Shown here piece after piece: positions 33,788 to 43,211 of a stretch of 64,000 nucleotides of DNA. The notes below the pieces were generated by a model. It was not told the origin of the DNA. It searched no databases and worked only from the letters and a program-made list of their open reading frames with translations. How positions within the stretch are numbered: the stretch's first letter is position 1; the number at the start of each line of letters is the position of its first letter. Where the stretch lies: assembly GCA_964615365.1 (NCBI GenBank), contig CAZTOU010000002.1:62001-126000 (forward strand), in the 5' to 3' direction. The DNA is from CAVXZE01 sp964615365. Lineage in GTDB: Bacteria; Myxococcota_A; UBA9160; UBA6930. Both the position numbers and the translations under genes were made by a program.

Positions 33788-34968
33788 CGTCCCAGCTCCG
33801 CGACGGTCATGCCGCTCTCCCGGCGGTAGGTGGAGAGCGCGCGGGAGATCTGCTCGGCGAGGACATCGATGTAGAAGTCGCCCCGGAGACGCCTGGCCTC
33901 GGTGCGGTTGGTCAGGAATCCCGCTTCCAGCAGGATCGAGGGCATGTTGGAGAGGAAGAGGACGAAGAACGGCCCTCGCTTCACGCCCAGGTCTTCGACC
34001 GACCCGTGGGTCCTGCGAACCCCGTCGATGACCTCGTCCTGAATGGTTCGCGCGAGTCGCGCCGAGTGGACCGACACCTCGGAGACGCGGAGCTGCCCGA
34101 CAATGCGCTGCAGCGCGTCGAGGCGGTCCGCCGGGACCCCGTTCTCCCGGGCCGCGACGCGCTGCGAGTGCCGTTCGTGGCTCTTGTCGAGATAGTAGGT
34201 CTCGATTCCCCGGGCACCGCGGCGTTTCGAGGCGTTGGTGTGGAGAGAGATGAAGACGTCGCCACCGACTCCCTCGGCGAAGGCGGTCCGTTCCTCGAGC
34301 GAGAGCGTCTCGTCCCCGTCCCGGGTCAGCACCACGCGAAAACCGCGGGTCACCAGCCGGGGACGAAGTGCCCGGGCCAGTCGCAGGGTCACGTTCTTCT
34401 CCTGCAGTCCGAACGCGCCGAGCGCCCCCGGATCGCGGCCGCCGTGGCCGGGATCGAGGACCACGGTGCGGACCGGGCGCAGACCAGGCGGAAGCTGCCC
34501 CTCCGCGGAAGGGGCTCTCCGCGTTCTCCGACCCGGCGACACCGAGGCGCGAGCCCGGGCGCCGTAGACGTCGACGACGACCCGGTTCGGCTCCGACAGG
34601 AAGAAGAGGCGGTGATGGTCGTAGCGCTTGAGATCGATCACCACGCGGGTGGTGGTGAGGTTGTTCTGCCCCAGCCGGATTCCATCGAGGAGACCGTCCC
34701 CCACCGGAATCGGATCCGCATAGCGCAGGCCGACCCATACACCCGACAGGTCCAGGTACAGGCGATCCGGCTTCTGCTGGGTGGGATCGGCGCCCAGCCG
34801 CTTGATCTCGGTCGTCACCGGTCGCGTGACCTCGACGACCACACGGGTGTACTCGGGATAGGACCAGTGACGAACCGCCGTCACGTCGGAGAGGCCGGGG
34901 GGCCGCTCGATTCCGAGCAGCACGGGCAGCGCCAGCAGGATCGGGAGGATTCCGGCGACCGGCCGCAT
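33784..34968 (-). CDS. amiC: N-acetylmuramoyl-L-alanine amidase with AMIN domain
   Basis: 394 residues. The ATG at 34968 overlaps the mutS stop by one base. A signal peptide (GILPILLALPVLLG) is followed by an AMIN domain (about 25-140; TRVVVEVTRPVTTEIKRL, TTRVVIDLKRYDHHRLFF) and an Amidase_3 domain (about 165-390) with the zinc motifs DPGHGGRDPGALG, SLHTNAS, and the catalytic Glu in LLEAGFLTN. AmiC-type enzymes split the septal peptidoglycan after activation by EnvC/NlpD. Symbol given by domain architecture; it could equally be named amiA/amiB in another convention. Confidence 0.88.
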   Translation of the reverse strand: MRPVAGILPILLALPVLLGIERPPGLSDVTAVRHWSYPEYTRVVVEVTRPVTTEIKRLGADPTQQKPDRLYLDLSGVWVGLRYADPIPVGDGLLDGIRLGQNNLTTTRVVIDLKRYDHHRLFFLSEPNRVVVDVYGARARASVSPGRRTRRAPSAEGQLPPGLRPVRTVVLDPGHGGRDPGALGAFGLQEKNVTLRLARALRPRLVTRGFRVVLTRDGDETLSLEERTAFAEGVGGDVFISLHTNASKRRGARGIETYYLDKSHERHSQRVAARENGVPADRLDALQRIVGQLRVSEVSVHSARLARTIQDEVIDGVRRTHGSVEDLGVKRGPFFVLFLSNMPSILLEAGFLTNRTEARRLRGDFYIDVLAEQISRALSTYRRESGMTVAELGR

Positions 34969-37661
34969 CACGAATCCGCCCCTTCCCCGCGGAGCCGGCC
35001 GGTGAGCCTCGCCAGAAGCGCGAGTGCATCGATGGGCGTGGTGCGATCCGGATCGAGTGCGCGAAGCTCGTCGAGTACCGCGGTCTCCTCCGGGCTTCGC
35101 GGCGCCGGTGTCCCGAAGAGCGCCATCTGCCCGTCTTCGGGTCTCGCGCTCTCCCCGTCCGCCGTCCCGTGTTCGGCGAGGCGCGGTCGCCCGTCCTCGC
35201 CGAGCTCCTCGCTCTCGAGGTTGTGGAGGATCTCCCTGGCGCGCTCGAGCACGGGGGTGGGGAGACCCGCGAGCTGCGCCACCTGGATGCCGTAGGAACG
35301 GCTCGCCGCGCCCGGCACCAGTCGGCGCAGAAAGAGGACCTCCTCCCCCCACTCCCGAGCCTCGAAGTGCGCGTTGCGGACTCCGCTCCGGGTCCGAGCC
35401 AGGTCTGCGAGCTCGTGGTAGTGCGTCGCGAAGAGGGTGCGGGGGCCCAGGCCGGGGGTGTCGTGGAGGTACTCGGCGACCGCCCAGGCGATGGAGAGCC
35501 CGTCGAAGGTGCTGGTGCCCCGGCCGATCTCGTCGAGGAGGATCAGGCTGCTGCTCGACGCGTGGGCCAGGATCTCGGCGGTCTCCCGCATCTCCACCAT
35601 GAAGGTGGATTCTCCCCGGGTCAGCCGGTCGGTGGCCCCGACCCGGGTGAAGATTCGGTCGACGATGCCGACGCGGGCGCCGTCGGCCGGGACGAAGCTG
35701 CCGATCTGGGCGAGCAGCACCAGCAGCGCCACCTGCCGCAGGTAGGTGCTCTTGCCCGCCATGTTCGGCCCGGTGATGAGCAGGATCCGGGTAGAGGCCG
35801 GATCCAGATCGGTGTCATTGGGCACGAACTGCTCACCGGTGCGTTCGGCCAGCAGGGGCTCGACCACCGGGTGCCGCCCGGCGCGAATCTCCAGCAGGTC
35901 GCCCTCCTCCACCACCGGACGGACCCAGCCATCCCGGCGGCCGACTTCCGCAAGGGACTGGAGCGCATCGAGATCGGCGACGGCCTCCGCGGCGGCCCGG
36001 ATTCCCGCCGCCCCCGCCAGCACCAGCTGCCGGACGCTCTCGAAGACCTCGCGTTCCAGCGCCGCCGCCCGTTCGTTGGCGCCCCGCACCTTCGACTCCA
36101 TCTCGCGAAGCTCCGGCGTGGTGAAGCGCTCGGCGTTGGCCAGGGTCTGCTTCCGCTCGTAGTCTTCGGGGATCCGCCCCAGCTGCGCCTTGCTGACCTC
36201 GAGGGAGTAGCCGTGGACGGGGTGGAAGCGGACCTTGAGGTTCGGCACACCGGTCCGTTCGCGCTCCCGCAATTCGAGGCCGGCGATCCACTCGCGACCC
36301 TTGCGCGCGCTGTCCCGGAGCGCATCCAGCTCGGGCCGGAACCCCTCGCGGATGTAGCCGGTCTCGTTGGCGCCGCGCGATCCTCTGGGAATCACCGGCG
36401 GATCCTCCACGATGGATTCCCGGAGGAGCTGCTCCATCTCGGGGAGCGGCTCGGGAGGAACCAGCCCGAGACCCGGGGATCCCGGGTCGGGGAGCAGGTC
36501 CCCACCCTCGTCCCCAAAAGCCGCGGCGACACCCGGCAGAGCCGATACGGAGCTCCGCAGCGCGGCCAGATCCCGAGGTTGCGCGCCGGGGCGCGTGACC
36601 TTGGCGAGAATCCGCTCCAGGTCGCGCACACCGGCGAGGGCGCTTCGCAGCCGGGCCCTGGTGCGATCCCGCTCCGCGAGACGAGCGACGGCCTCCTGAC
36701 GGCTGCGAATTTCCTGGCAGTCGAGCAGCGGATAGGCGACCCAGCGCGCCAGACGACGCGCTCCCAGGGGCGTCATGGTCTGGTCGATCCGTTCGATCAG
36801 CGTGCCCTTGCGGGAGCGGTCCTCGAGGCTCTCGAACAGCTCGAGGTGGGTGCGCGTCGCCGCGTCCAGCACCATGGCGTCTCCCAGCCGGTAGCGGCGG
36901 AGCTGCGGCGCGTGCCGAAGCGCAAAGGGCTGGTGGATCTCGAGAAAGCCGAGGATCGCCGATGCGGCCCGGCCACCGGCGTCCGACCCGACCCGACGCG
37001 GGTCGCGCGCTTCGAAGATCGCGGGATCGACCGGAGTCAGCGCGGCTTCCGAGAGGCGCTCCCCGATCCGCGCGCGCAGCGCCTCGGCAGACGGGGCCGG
37101 AACCAGCACCTCGCGAGGGGCGATCCGTTCCAGCTCTTCGAGCAATGCGGCGGACAACAGCTCCTCGCCGTCGCAGCGCACCTCGGTGGCCCGAAAGCTC
37201 CCGGTGGAGGCGTCGAGGGCGGCGACGCCCGCCGCACCGAGCACCCCGCCGGGCGCGACGGCCGCGACGATCAGCTCTCGAGCGGCGTCCAAACCCTCCG
37301 GATCGCCGACCAGACCGGGGGTCACCACCTCGACCACCTCGCGTCGCACCAGGCGCTGACCGCCGGTGTGCTTCGGATCTTCCACCTGCTCGCAGATGGC
37401 GACGCGGTGTCCCAGCTCGGTCAGGCGCTTCACGTAGCCGTCTGCGCTGTGCGCGGGGACGCCGCACATGGGAACCGCGTCGGGCTTCCCGCGGTCCCGG
37501 GTGGTGAGAGCGATGTCGAGCAGCGGCGCCACCCGCTCCGCATCCTCGAAGAAGAGCTCGTAGAAATCCCCCATTCGGTAGAAGATGAACGCGTCCGGAT
37601 GGCGGGCCTTGATGCTCAGGTACTGGCGCATCATCGGGGTGTCGCGGGCGGAGCGGCTCAT
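34968..37661 (-). CDS. mutS: DNA mismatch repair protein MutS
   Basis: 897 residues from the ATG at 37661. N-terminal mismatch-recognition domain with FIFYRMGDFYELFFEDAE (Phe-Tyr-Glu type motif of MutS1), the connector and lever domains, and the ATPase with GPNMAGKSTYLRQ (Walker A), DEIGRGTSTFDGLSIAWA (Walker B) and ATHYHEL. C-terminal tail of about 65 residues. MutS detects mispairs and recruits MutL, which is not in the window. The gene overlaps the TPR gene by four bases upstream and the amidase start by one base downstream. Confidence 0.98.
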   Translation of the reverse strand: MSRSARDTPMMRQYLSIKARHPDAFIFYRMGDFYELFFEDAERVAPLLDIALTTRDRGKPDAVPMCGVPAHSADGYVKRLTELGHRVAICEQVEDPKHTGGQRLVRREVVEVVTPGLVGDPEGLDAARELIVAAVAPGGVLGAAGVAALDASTGSFRATEVRCDGEELLSAALLEELERIAPREVLVPAPSAEALRARIGERLSEAALTPVDPAIFEARDPRRVGSDAGGRAASAILGFLEIHQPFALRHAPQLRRYRLGDAMVLDAATRTHLELFESLEDRSRKGTLIERIDQTMTPLGARRLARWVAYPLLDCQEIRSRQEAVARLAERDRTRARLRSALAGVRDLERILAKVTRPGAQPRDLAALRSSVSALPGVAAAFGDEGGDLLPDPGSPGLGLVPPEPLPEMEQLLRESIVEDPPVIPRGSRGANETGYIREGFRPELDALRDSARKGREWIAGLELRERERTGVPNLKVRFHPVHGYSLEVSKAQLGRIPEDYERKQTLANAERFTTPELREMESKVRGANERAAALEREVFESVRQLVLAGAAGIRAAAEAVADLDALQSLAEVGRRDGWVRPVVEEGDLLEIRAGRHPVVEPLLAERTGEQFVPNDTDLDPASTRILLITGPNMAGKSTYLRQVALLVLLAQIGSFVPADGARVGIVDRIFTRVGATDRLTRGESTFMVEMRETAEILAHASSSSLILLDEIGRGTSTFDGLSIAWAVAEYLHDTPGLGPRTLFATHYHELADLARTRSGVRNAHFEAREWGEEVLFLRRLVPGAASRSYGIQVAQLAGLPTPVLERAREILHNLESEELGEDGRPRLAEHGTADGESARPEDGQMALFGTPAPRSPEETAVLDELRALDPDRTTPIDALALLARLTGRLRGEGADS

Positions 37662-38698
37662 CCCGTGAACTCCCGTCGCTCCAGCGCGACGCTCCGTTCG
37701 AGCAGGTCCACCAGCTCCCCGAGCTCCGCAATCCCTTCGGTCTCTCTTCCCGCGGCGAGAAGCACCCGCGACAGCACCACGTGCGCCTGCAGGTTCTCCG
37801 CATCCCGCTCCAGGATGGCGCGAACCTCGGCAATCGCGGCATCCGTATCGCCCCGAGCCGCCAGGGCGCGCGCCAGGGCCAGGCGGGCGTCCACGTCTCC
37901 CGAGCGCGTTTCCAGTAGCTCGCGCAAGAAGTCCTCGAACTCCCGGGCGCGACCGATGGCCGCGTAGGTGGCCTCGAGGCGCGGGTAGACCTCGGCGCCG
38001 CTGCGCCTGTCGAGTTCCGGAACCCTGCGCCAGGCGGCCAACGCCCGCTTGGATCGACCTCGTTCCGCCTCCCACGCGCCGAGCTGGATCCAGGCGCTCG
38101 CGCAGCGCGGGTCCTTGCGCAGCGCCCGCCGCAGCGCCCGCCGCTCCTGGTCGCTCCGTCCCTCGGCGTGAGCCGCTTCCGCCATCTCCACCAGCAGCCG
38201 GGCTTCTTCGCTGCGACCGTCCCGCCCTTCGGAACGGGACAGCTGCCGCTGCAGCTCGAGGGCCCGAGGATGATCCCGCACATCCGCCCGGAGGCGGACC
38301 AGCGCGCGAAGCGCGCCCTGATGGCCGGGACGACGCGCCAGCAGCTCCTCGTAGGCCGCGATGGCGCGCTGCAGGAAGCCGCCTTTGCGGAAGTCTCCGC
38401 CGAGCCCCAGGAGCGCCTCGTCTCGCTGGTCGGGCCGGAGGTCGGTACGCAGGAGCAGATTCTGGTGGAGCCGAACCGCCCTTCCGACCTCGCCGCGCAA
38501 CCGGTACAGCCGTGCGAGAGAGAGGTAGGCGTCGACCTGATCGCCGTCGAGCCGCACGACGCGTCCGAGCAGGTCTTCGGCGCCGGCGAGATCGCCCTCG
38601 AGAACGCAGCGCAGCGCCTCTCGCAGCGCCCTGTCCACGTCTCTCTGTGTGCGCTTCTCGCCCCGGAACCAGCGCCGGAACCGGTTCATCGACCTCAC
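37658..38698 (-). CDS. TPR protein, LapB-like
   Basis: 346 residues. Several degenerate tetratricopeptide repeats (e.g. YLSLARLYRLRGEVGRAVRLHQ, AIAAYEELLARRPGHQGAL, ALAAWRRVPELDRRSG) cover most of the length. In E. coli the order rpsA-ihfB-lapA-lapB places the TPR protein LapB (YciM) after LapA; the same order here supports a LapB role in LPS-level control. There is no visible N-terminal membrane anchor and no clear C-terminal rubredoxin-type Cys pairs, both features of E. coli LapB, so only 'LapB-like' is claimed. GTG start at 38698 (overlaps lapA stop) or ATG at 38689. Confidence 0.75.
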   Translation of the reverse strand: MRSMNRFRRWFRGEKRTQRDVDRALREALRCVLEGDLAGAEDLLGRVVRLDGDQVDAYLSLARLYRLRGEVGRAVRLHQNLLLRTDLRPDQRDEALLGLGGDFRKGGFLQRAIAAYEELLARRPGHQGALRALVRLRADVRDHPRALELQRQLSRSEGRDGRSEEARLLVEMAEAAHAEGRSDQERRALRRALRKDPRCASAWIQLGAWEAERGRSKRALAAWRRVPELDRRSGAEVYPRLEATYAAIGRAREFEDFLRELLETRSGDVDARLALARALAARGDTDAAIAEVRAILERDAENLQAHVVLSRVLLAAGRETEGIAELGELVDLLERSVALERREFTG

Positions 38699-39072
38699 GC
38701 GCTCCGGCTTGCGAGCCCGCCACCTTCGCCCTCGCGCCCCTCGGCGCCGGCGCCCGAGGGCGAGGCGGACTCAGGAGCGGCGAGGGGCAGGTTGCGGAGT
38801 TGGTGGATCTCCGATTCGAGACCCCTGACCGCCTTTCGGTAGCGCCTCGCGACGAGGTTCTTCTTGATCACCAGGTAGCAGAGGGAGAGACCCGCCGATA
38901 GCACACCGAGGCCGAAGGCGATCAGGAGCACCACCCAGATCGGCTCCGCCGGGGTCTGGAGGACGAGAAGATCGACGGGGATCTCGGTGGCGTTCATCGA
39001 AGCGAACCGCCAGACGACGAAGAACAGCCCCGCGAAGAGAAACAGTGCCATCAGGCGACGGACGGTCTGCAT
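38695..39072 (-). CDS. lapA: LapA/DUF1049-domain membrane protein
   Basis: 125 residues. Two hydrophobic helices (LMALFLFAGLFFVVWRFA and PIWVVLLIAFGLGVLSAGLSL) with a short loop between, then a basic, coiled segment (KKNLVARRYRKAVRGLESEIHQLRNL) and a Ser/Gly-rich tail. This is the LapA layout. Placed between ihfB and the TPR gene exactly as in E. coli. Likely partner of the LapB-like protein in LPS biosynthesis control. ATG at 39072. Confidence 0.82.
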   Translation of the reverse strand: MQTVRRLMALFLFAGLFFVVWRFASMNATEIPVDLLVLQTPAEPIWVVLLIAFGLGVLSAGLSLCYLVIKKNLVARRYRKAVRGLESEIHQLRNLPLAAPESASPSGAGAEGREGEGGGLASRSA

Positions 39073-39090
39073 GAGATCCTCGCCGCGAGC

Positions 39091-39417
39091 TCAGCCGACC
39101 GGGCCGGAGGCGGCCACCTTGTCGGTCGTCGTCGAGCGGGCCTCATCCACCTTCTCCTTCAGCTCCTTGCCGACCTTGAAGAAGGGCGTCCGCTTGGCCG
39201 GGATCTGCACTTCTTCCCCGGTCTTCGGGTTTCGGCCCTCGCGGGCCTCCCGAATCTTCACCTGGAAGCTCCCGAAGCCGCGAATCTCGATCCGACCGCC
39301 CTGCTTCAATGCTTCGGTCATCGAGTCGAAGATCGTGTTGACCACGACCTCGGTGTCCTTCTTCGAAATGTGCGGAGTCAGCTCCGCGACCCTCTCGATG
39401 AGCCCGCTCTTTGTCAT
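39091..39417 (-). CDS. ihfB: IHF beta/HU-family DNA-bending protein
   Basis: 108 residues from the ATG at 39417 (an upstream start at 39429 is possible). HU/IHF fold: MTKSGLIERVAELTPHISKKD, the DNA-arm segment with RGFGSFQVKIREAREGRNPKTGEEV and PAKRTPFFKVGKELKE. The C-terminal tail is slightly longer than usual. Following rpsA, as in Proteobacteria, it is most probably IHF beta rather than HU. It bends DNA for nucleoid organisation, recombination and transcription. The symbol rests on synteny and the first block. Confidence 0.85.
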   Translation of the reverse strand: MTKSGLIERVAELTPHISKKDTEVVVNTIFDSMTEALKQGGRIEIRGFGSFQVKIREAREGRNPKTGEEVQIPAKRTPFFKVGKELKEKVDEARSTTTDKVAASGPVG

Positions 39418-39478
39418 CGGTCTCCCCAAGTGCTCGGGTCCCGGCCCGGTGCTTGCGCTCCAGGCCGGGACCTCACTG

Positions 39479-41179
39479 CTATTCCTCGGACTTCTCGGCG
39501 AGCTTCTCCTTGAGAAGATCGCCGAAAGTCGTCGTCTGGGTCTGCGACTGCTGAGCCGACAGGTTCCTCAGCGCCGCGCGCTGCTCGCGGTCCGAGACCG
39601 CCTTGATCGACAGAGAGATCTTCTGGTCGATCGGAGCGATCTTGGTCACCAGCGCCGTCACGGTCTGGCCGACCTCGACGGCGGCCGATGGCTTGTCGAT
39701 GGCCTCCGCCGACAGCTCCGAGCTGTACACCAGACCCTCGATGCCGTCCTCCAGTCGAACGAAGGCGCCGAAGTCGGTGACGTTGGTGACCTCTCCCGTG
39801 ACCTCCGTGCCCAGCGGGTACCTCTCCTGGATCCCGTCCCAGGGATTGGCCTCGAGCTGCTTGATGCCGAGCGAGAACTTCTCGTTCTCCCGATCGATCT
39901 TGAGAACGACCGCTTCGATCTCGTCCCCCTTGTTGAACTTCTCGCTCGGGTGCTTGATCTGCTCCGTCCACGAGATGTCCGAGACGTGCACCAGCCCGTC
40001 GATTCCCTCTTCGAGACCCACGAAGACGCCGAAGTTGGTGATGTTCCGGACCGTCCCGCCCACCTTCGTGCCGATCGGGTACTTCTCCTCGATCACGCTC
40101 CACGGGTTCGGCTCGATCTGTTTGATTCCCAGAGAGATCTTCCGGTTCACCTCGTCGACGGCGAGAATCACCGCCTCGACCTGGTCTTCGATGGCCACCA
40201 CCTTGGAGGGATGCTTGATCCTCTTGGTCCAGGACATCTCCGAGACGTGGACGAGCCCTTCGATACCGGGCTCCAGCTCGATGAACGCGCCGTAGTCGGT
40301 GAGCGAGACCACGCGGCCCCGAATGCGGACACCGATCGGATAACGCATGGCGGCGTCCACCCAGGGATCGGGCTGGATCTGCTTGAGGCCGAGTGAGACC
40401 CGCTCGGTCTCCGCGTCGAACTTCAGCACCCTCACCTTGATCTCGTCACCGACGCGGAACAGCTCGCTCGGATGATTCACCCGGCCCCACGACATGTCCG
40501 TCACGTGCAGCAGTCCGTCGATCCCACCGAGATCGATGAAAGCTCCGTAGTCGGTGATGTTCTTGATGACGCCGTCGATGATCTGGCCTGCCTCGAGCGT
40601 CTCCAGCGTCGAAGCGCGCATCTTCTCGCGCTCCTTCTCCAGGAGAGCCCGCCGGGAGAGAACGATGTTCCCCCGTCGCTTGTTGAACTTGATGATCTTG
40701 AATTCGAGCTTCTCTCCGAGGAGATTCTCGAGATTCCGCACCGGACGCAGATCGACCTGGGAACCGGGCAGGAAGGCCTTGACGCCGATGTCGACGGAGA
40801 GCCCTCCCTTCACGCGGGAGAGCACCTTGCCCTCCACCGGCTCGTCCGCCTCGTAGGCATTGCTGATCTCGTCCCAGATCTTGAGGCGGTCGGCCTTCTC
40901 CTTGGAGAGGACGATCCGGCCGTCGTCGTCCTCGGTCTCCTCGATCAGTACGTCGATCTCATTACCGACCTCGATCTGGAGATTGCCGGCCTCGTCCATG
41001 AACTCCCAGGTGTCGATGAATCCCTCGGACTTGAAGCCGATGTCCACCTGGACGTGGTCATCGTCGATCGAGAGGATCTTCCCCTTGACGACCTCCCCTT
41101 CCTTCAGCTTTCTGACGCTCTGTTCGAACAGCTCGGCGAAGCTTTCTTCGCCGCTGGTGTTGCTGGTTTGTTGATCCAT
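39479..41179 (-). CDS. rpsA: 30S ribosomal protein S1
   Basis: 566 residues, the size of a six-S1-domain protein. Repeated S1 units are easily followed: VKGKILSIDDDHVQVDIGFKSEG (first), VEGKVLSRVKGGLSVDIGVK, IDGVIKNITDYGAFIDLGG, IRGRVVSLTDYGAFIELEPG, VGGTVRNITNFGVFVGLEEG, and VTGEVTNVTDFGAFVRLEDG. S1 binds mRNA and starts its docking to the 30S subunit. The 43-base gap to the tyrA stop holds no aroA or cmk, which often sit upstream of rpsA in related genomes. Confidence 0.98.
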   Translation of the reverse strand: MDQQTSNTSGEESFAELFEQSVRKLKEGEVVKGKILSIDDDHVQVDIGFKSEGFIDTWEFMDEAGNLQIEVGNEIDVLIEETEDDDGRIVLSKEKADRLKIWDEISNAYEADEPVEGKVLSRVKGGLSVDIGVKAFLPGSQVDLRPVRNLENLLGEKLEFKIIKFNKRRGNIVLSRRALLEKEREKMRASTLETLEAGQIIDGVIKNITDYGAFIDLGGIDGLLHVTDMSWGRVNHPSELFRVGDEIKVRVLKFDAETERVSLGLKQIQPDPWVDAAMRYPIGVRIRGRVVSLTDYGAFIELEPGIEGLVHVSEMSWTKRIKHPSKVVAIEDQVEAVILAVDEVNRKISLGIKQIEPNPWSVIEEKYPIGTKVGGTVRNITNFGVFVGLEEGIDGLVHVSDISWTEQIKHPSEKFNKGDEIEAVVLKIDRENEKFSLGIKQLEANPWDGIQERYPLGTEVTGEVTNVTDFGAFVRLEDGIEGLVYSSELSAEAIDKPSAAVEVGQTVTALVTKIAPIDQKISLSIKAVSDREQRAALRNLSAQQSQTQTTTFGDLLKEKLAEKSEE

Positions 41180-41223
41180 ACCTGTTGGTGTGACTCCTTG
41201 GCGGCCGTCCCCTTTGGGACAGC

Positions 41224-42114
41224 CTAGATTTCCGGGTTTGCGCCCCCGGATCGGGCGTGATTCGAACCGCGCGCGAGATTTGCGCGCCCGTCGTCGATGA
41301 ACTGCTCCAAAGCCTCCGCATCGCCCTGCTCCACCATGCGGGCCAGCGCTCCGAGGCGCTCGCCGGCCTCCCGGAGCGGAGCGGCGAGGGCCGCGCGGTT
41401 GGAGACGAGGATGTCCGCCCAGACGCTGGGATCGCTCCGCGCGATCCGCGTGAAGTCGCGGAAGCCGGGGCCCTGGACCAGGGCGGCCCCCGGCGGAGAA
41501 GCGCCCAGAGCGTGGGCGAAAGCGAAGGCCATGGCGTGGGGAACGTGGCTCACCCAGCCGACCTCCGCGTCGTGGACGGCCGGATCCCGCAGGAGCACCC
41601 TGCCGCCGAGAGCGGACCAGAAGGCCGCCACCCGCTCCACCCGGTCGCGGGGCGTTCCCGGTAGCGGCGACACGATGCAGACCGCCCCCTCGAAGAGATC
41701 GCCTCGCGCCTGCGCGTACCCGGTCTGATCCCCTCCCGCCATCGGATGGGATCCCACGTAGGTCGCGCCCGCGGGAAGGGCGGCGGGGAGGCTCTCGGCG
41801 AGAACTCCCTTCACGCTGCCGATGTCACTGACCAACGCGCCCGGGGCGAGATGCGGTGCCGCCTTGCGCAGGACCTCGGGCATCGCGAAGACCGGTGTCG
41901 CGAGCACCACGAACTCCGCACCGCGAACACCCTCGGCGAGATCGCTGCCGGCGGCGTCCACGGCGCCGTCGCGCGTTGCGGCCTCCAGGGTCTCGGGACG
42001 TCGCGTCACGCCGACGACGGTCCCGGCGACTCCCCGGGAGCGGGCCGCCATCGCCATCGAGCCCCCGAGAAGCCCCAGACCGATGATGGTGATCCGCTCG
42101 AAGAGCTGCGTCAC
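41224..42114 (-). CDS. tyrA: prephenate dehydrogenase
   Basis: 296 residues. The Rossmann nucleotide-binding start (ITIIGLGLLGGSMAMAARSRG) with GxGxxG, the SDIGSVK block and the GSHPMAGGDQTGYAQA catalytic His region are the hallmarks of TyrA, which makes 4-hydroxyphenylpyruvate for tyrosine. No ACT domain is seen, so feedback control would need another route. Start at 42114 overlaps the hisC stop by four bases (ATGA). Confidence 0.95.
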   Translation of the reverse strand: MTQLFERITIIGLGLLGGSMAMAARSRGVAGTVVGVTRRPETLEAATRDGAVDAAGSDLAEGVRGAEFVVLATPVFAMPEVLRKAAPHLAPGALVSDIGSVKGVLAESLPAALPAGATYVGSHPMAGGDQTGYAQARGDLFEGAVCIVSPLPGTPRDRVERVAAFWSALGGRVLLRDPAVHDAEVGWVSHVPHAMAFAFAHALGASPPGAALVQGPGFRDFTRIARSDPSVWADILVSNRAALAAPLREAGERLGALARMVEQGDAEALEQFIDDGRANLARGSNHARSGGANPEI

Positions 42115-43208
42115 CGGGTTCCCTCCCGGATCTTTCGGAGCGCCATCAGCAGCTTCTCGTTCTCCTTGGCGGTCCCGATGGTGATCCGCACGTGCTCGGG
42201 GAGCCCGAAGCCAGCCAGGGGGCGCACGATCACGCCCTCGAGGAGGAGCTTCTCATAGCTCTCGGCGCCGGTCCTGGCGAGCAGGAAGTTCGCGTCGGTC
42301 GGCCAGACCTCGATGCCGAGGGCCTCGAGCCCGCGGCTGAGGACCTCCGCTCCCTCGCGGTTCGTCCGCAGGGTCCGCTCCACGTGCTCCTCGTCGTCGA
42401 GTGCGGCGAGCGCGGCGGCCTCGGCGAGCAGGTTCACGTTGAAGGGATGGCGGGCCCTCTCCAGGTAGCTGGCCATCTCCGCATCCATCATCCCGTAGCC
42501 GACCCGAAGTCCGGCCAGACCGTAGATCTTCGAGAAGGTCCGCAGCACCGCGGTTCCGGGGCGTCGCGACACCCAGCCGAAGGAGTCCGGGAAGTCGTCG
42601 CGCCGGACGAACTCGAAGTAGGCCTCGTCCACCACCAGGATCACGTCCTCCGGAAGGGACGCGGCGAAGCGATCGAAGGCCTCGGCGCCGACGCTGGTCC
42701 CGGTGGGGTTGTTCGGATTGCACACCAGCACCAGTCGGGTTCGCTCTCCGATGGCGTCCGCCATGGCGGACAAGTCGTGGACCATGTTCCCGTTCAACGG
42801 TACCGCGATCGGTGTCGCACCCATCCCCTTCACGACGATCGGGTACATGGCGAAGGACGGCCAGGCGAAGACGGCCTCGTCACCGGGCCCGAGAAAGCTC
42901 TTGGCGAACAGCTCCAGCATCTCGTCGGCGCCGGTGCCGAAGACGAGCTGGTTCTCCGGGATCCCCAGTCGCTTCGAGAGGGCCTGGCGCAGGCGGAAGC
43001 TCGCCCCGTCGGGATAGCGGTTCACGCCCTCGAGCGCGGCCCGGATCGCCTCGACGGCCTTCGGCGAAGGGCCTAGCGGATTCTCGTTGGAGGCGAGCTT
43101 CACCGAGCCCTGGATTCCGAGCTCGCGCTCCAGCTCCTCGATCGGCTTCCCGGGCTGGTAGGGATCCAGCTCGGCGATGTGCGGCTTCACGATTCGCGAG
43201 AGCGCCAT
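42111..43208 (-). CDS. hisC: histidinol-phosphate / aromatic aminotransferase
   Basis: 365 residues, fold-type I aminotransferase. Markers: KLASNENPLGPSPKAVEAI, NRYPDGASF, the PLP-binding Tyr region and the Schiff-base Lys in RTFSKIYGLAGLRVGYG. In this place, between pheA and tyrA, the HisC-type enzyme probably serves as the aromatic (phenylpyruvate/hydroxyphenylpyruvate) aminotransferase as well as, or in place of, histidine biosynthesis. No his genes are in the window. Start ATG at 43208, three bases after the pheA stop region. Confidence 0.9.
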   Translation of the reverse strand: MALSRIVKPHIAELDPYQPGKPIEELERELGIQGSVKLASNENPLGPSPKAVEAIRAALEGVNRYPDGASFRLRQALSKRLGIPENQLVFGTGADEMLELFAKSFLGPGDEAVFAWPSFAMYPIVVKGMGATPIAVPLNGNMVHDLSAMADAIGERTRLVLVCNPNNPTGTSVGAEAFDRFAASLPEDVILVVDEAYFEFVRRDDFPDSFGWVSRRPGTAVLRTFSKIYGLAGLRVGYGMMDAEMASYLERARHPFNVNLLAEAAALAALDDEEHVERTLRTNREGAEVLSRGLEALGIEVWPTDANFLLARTGAESYEKLLLEGVIVRPLAGFGLPEHVRITIGTAKENEKLLMALRKIREGTR

Positions 43209-43211
43209 GCC

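Noticed and set aside
30992..33829. 945-codon plus-strand open frame
   Set aside because: It is antisense to glnD. Long antisense frames are usual in this GC-rich DNA; the glnD frame has all domains.
35169..37967. 932-codon plus-strand open frame
   Set aside because: Antisense to mutS; no domain or signal visible and codon pattern is that of a shadow.
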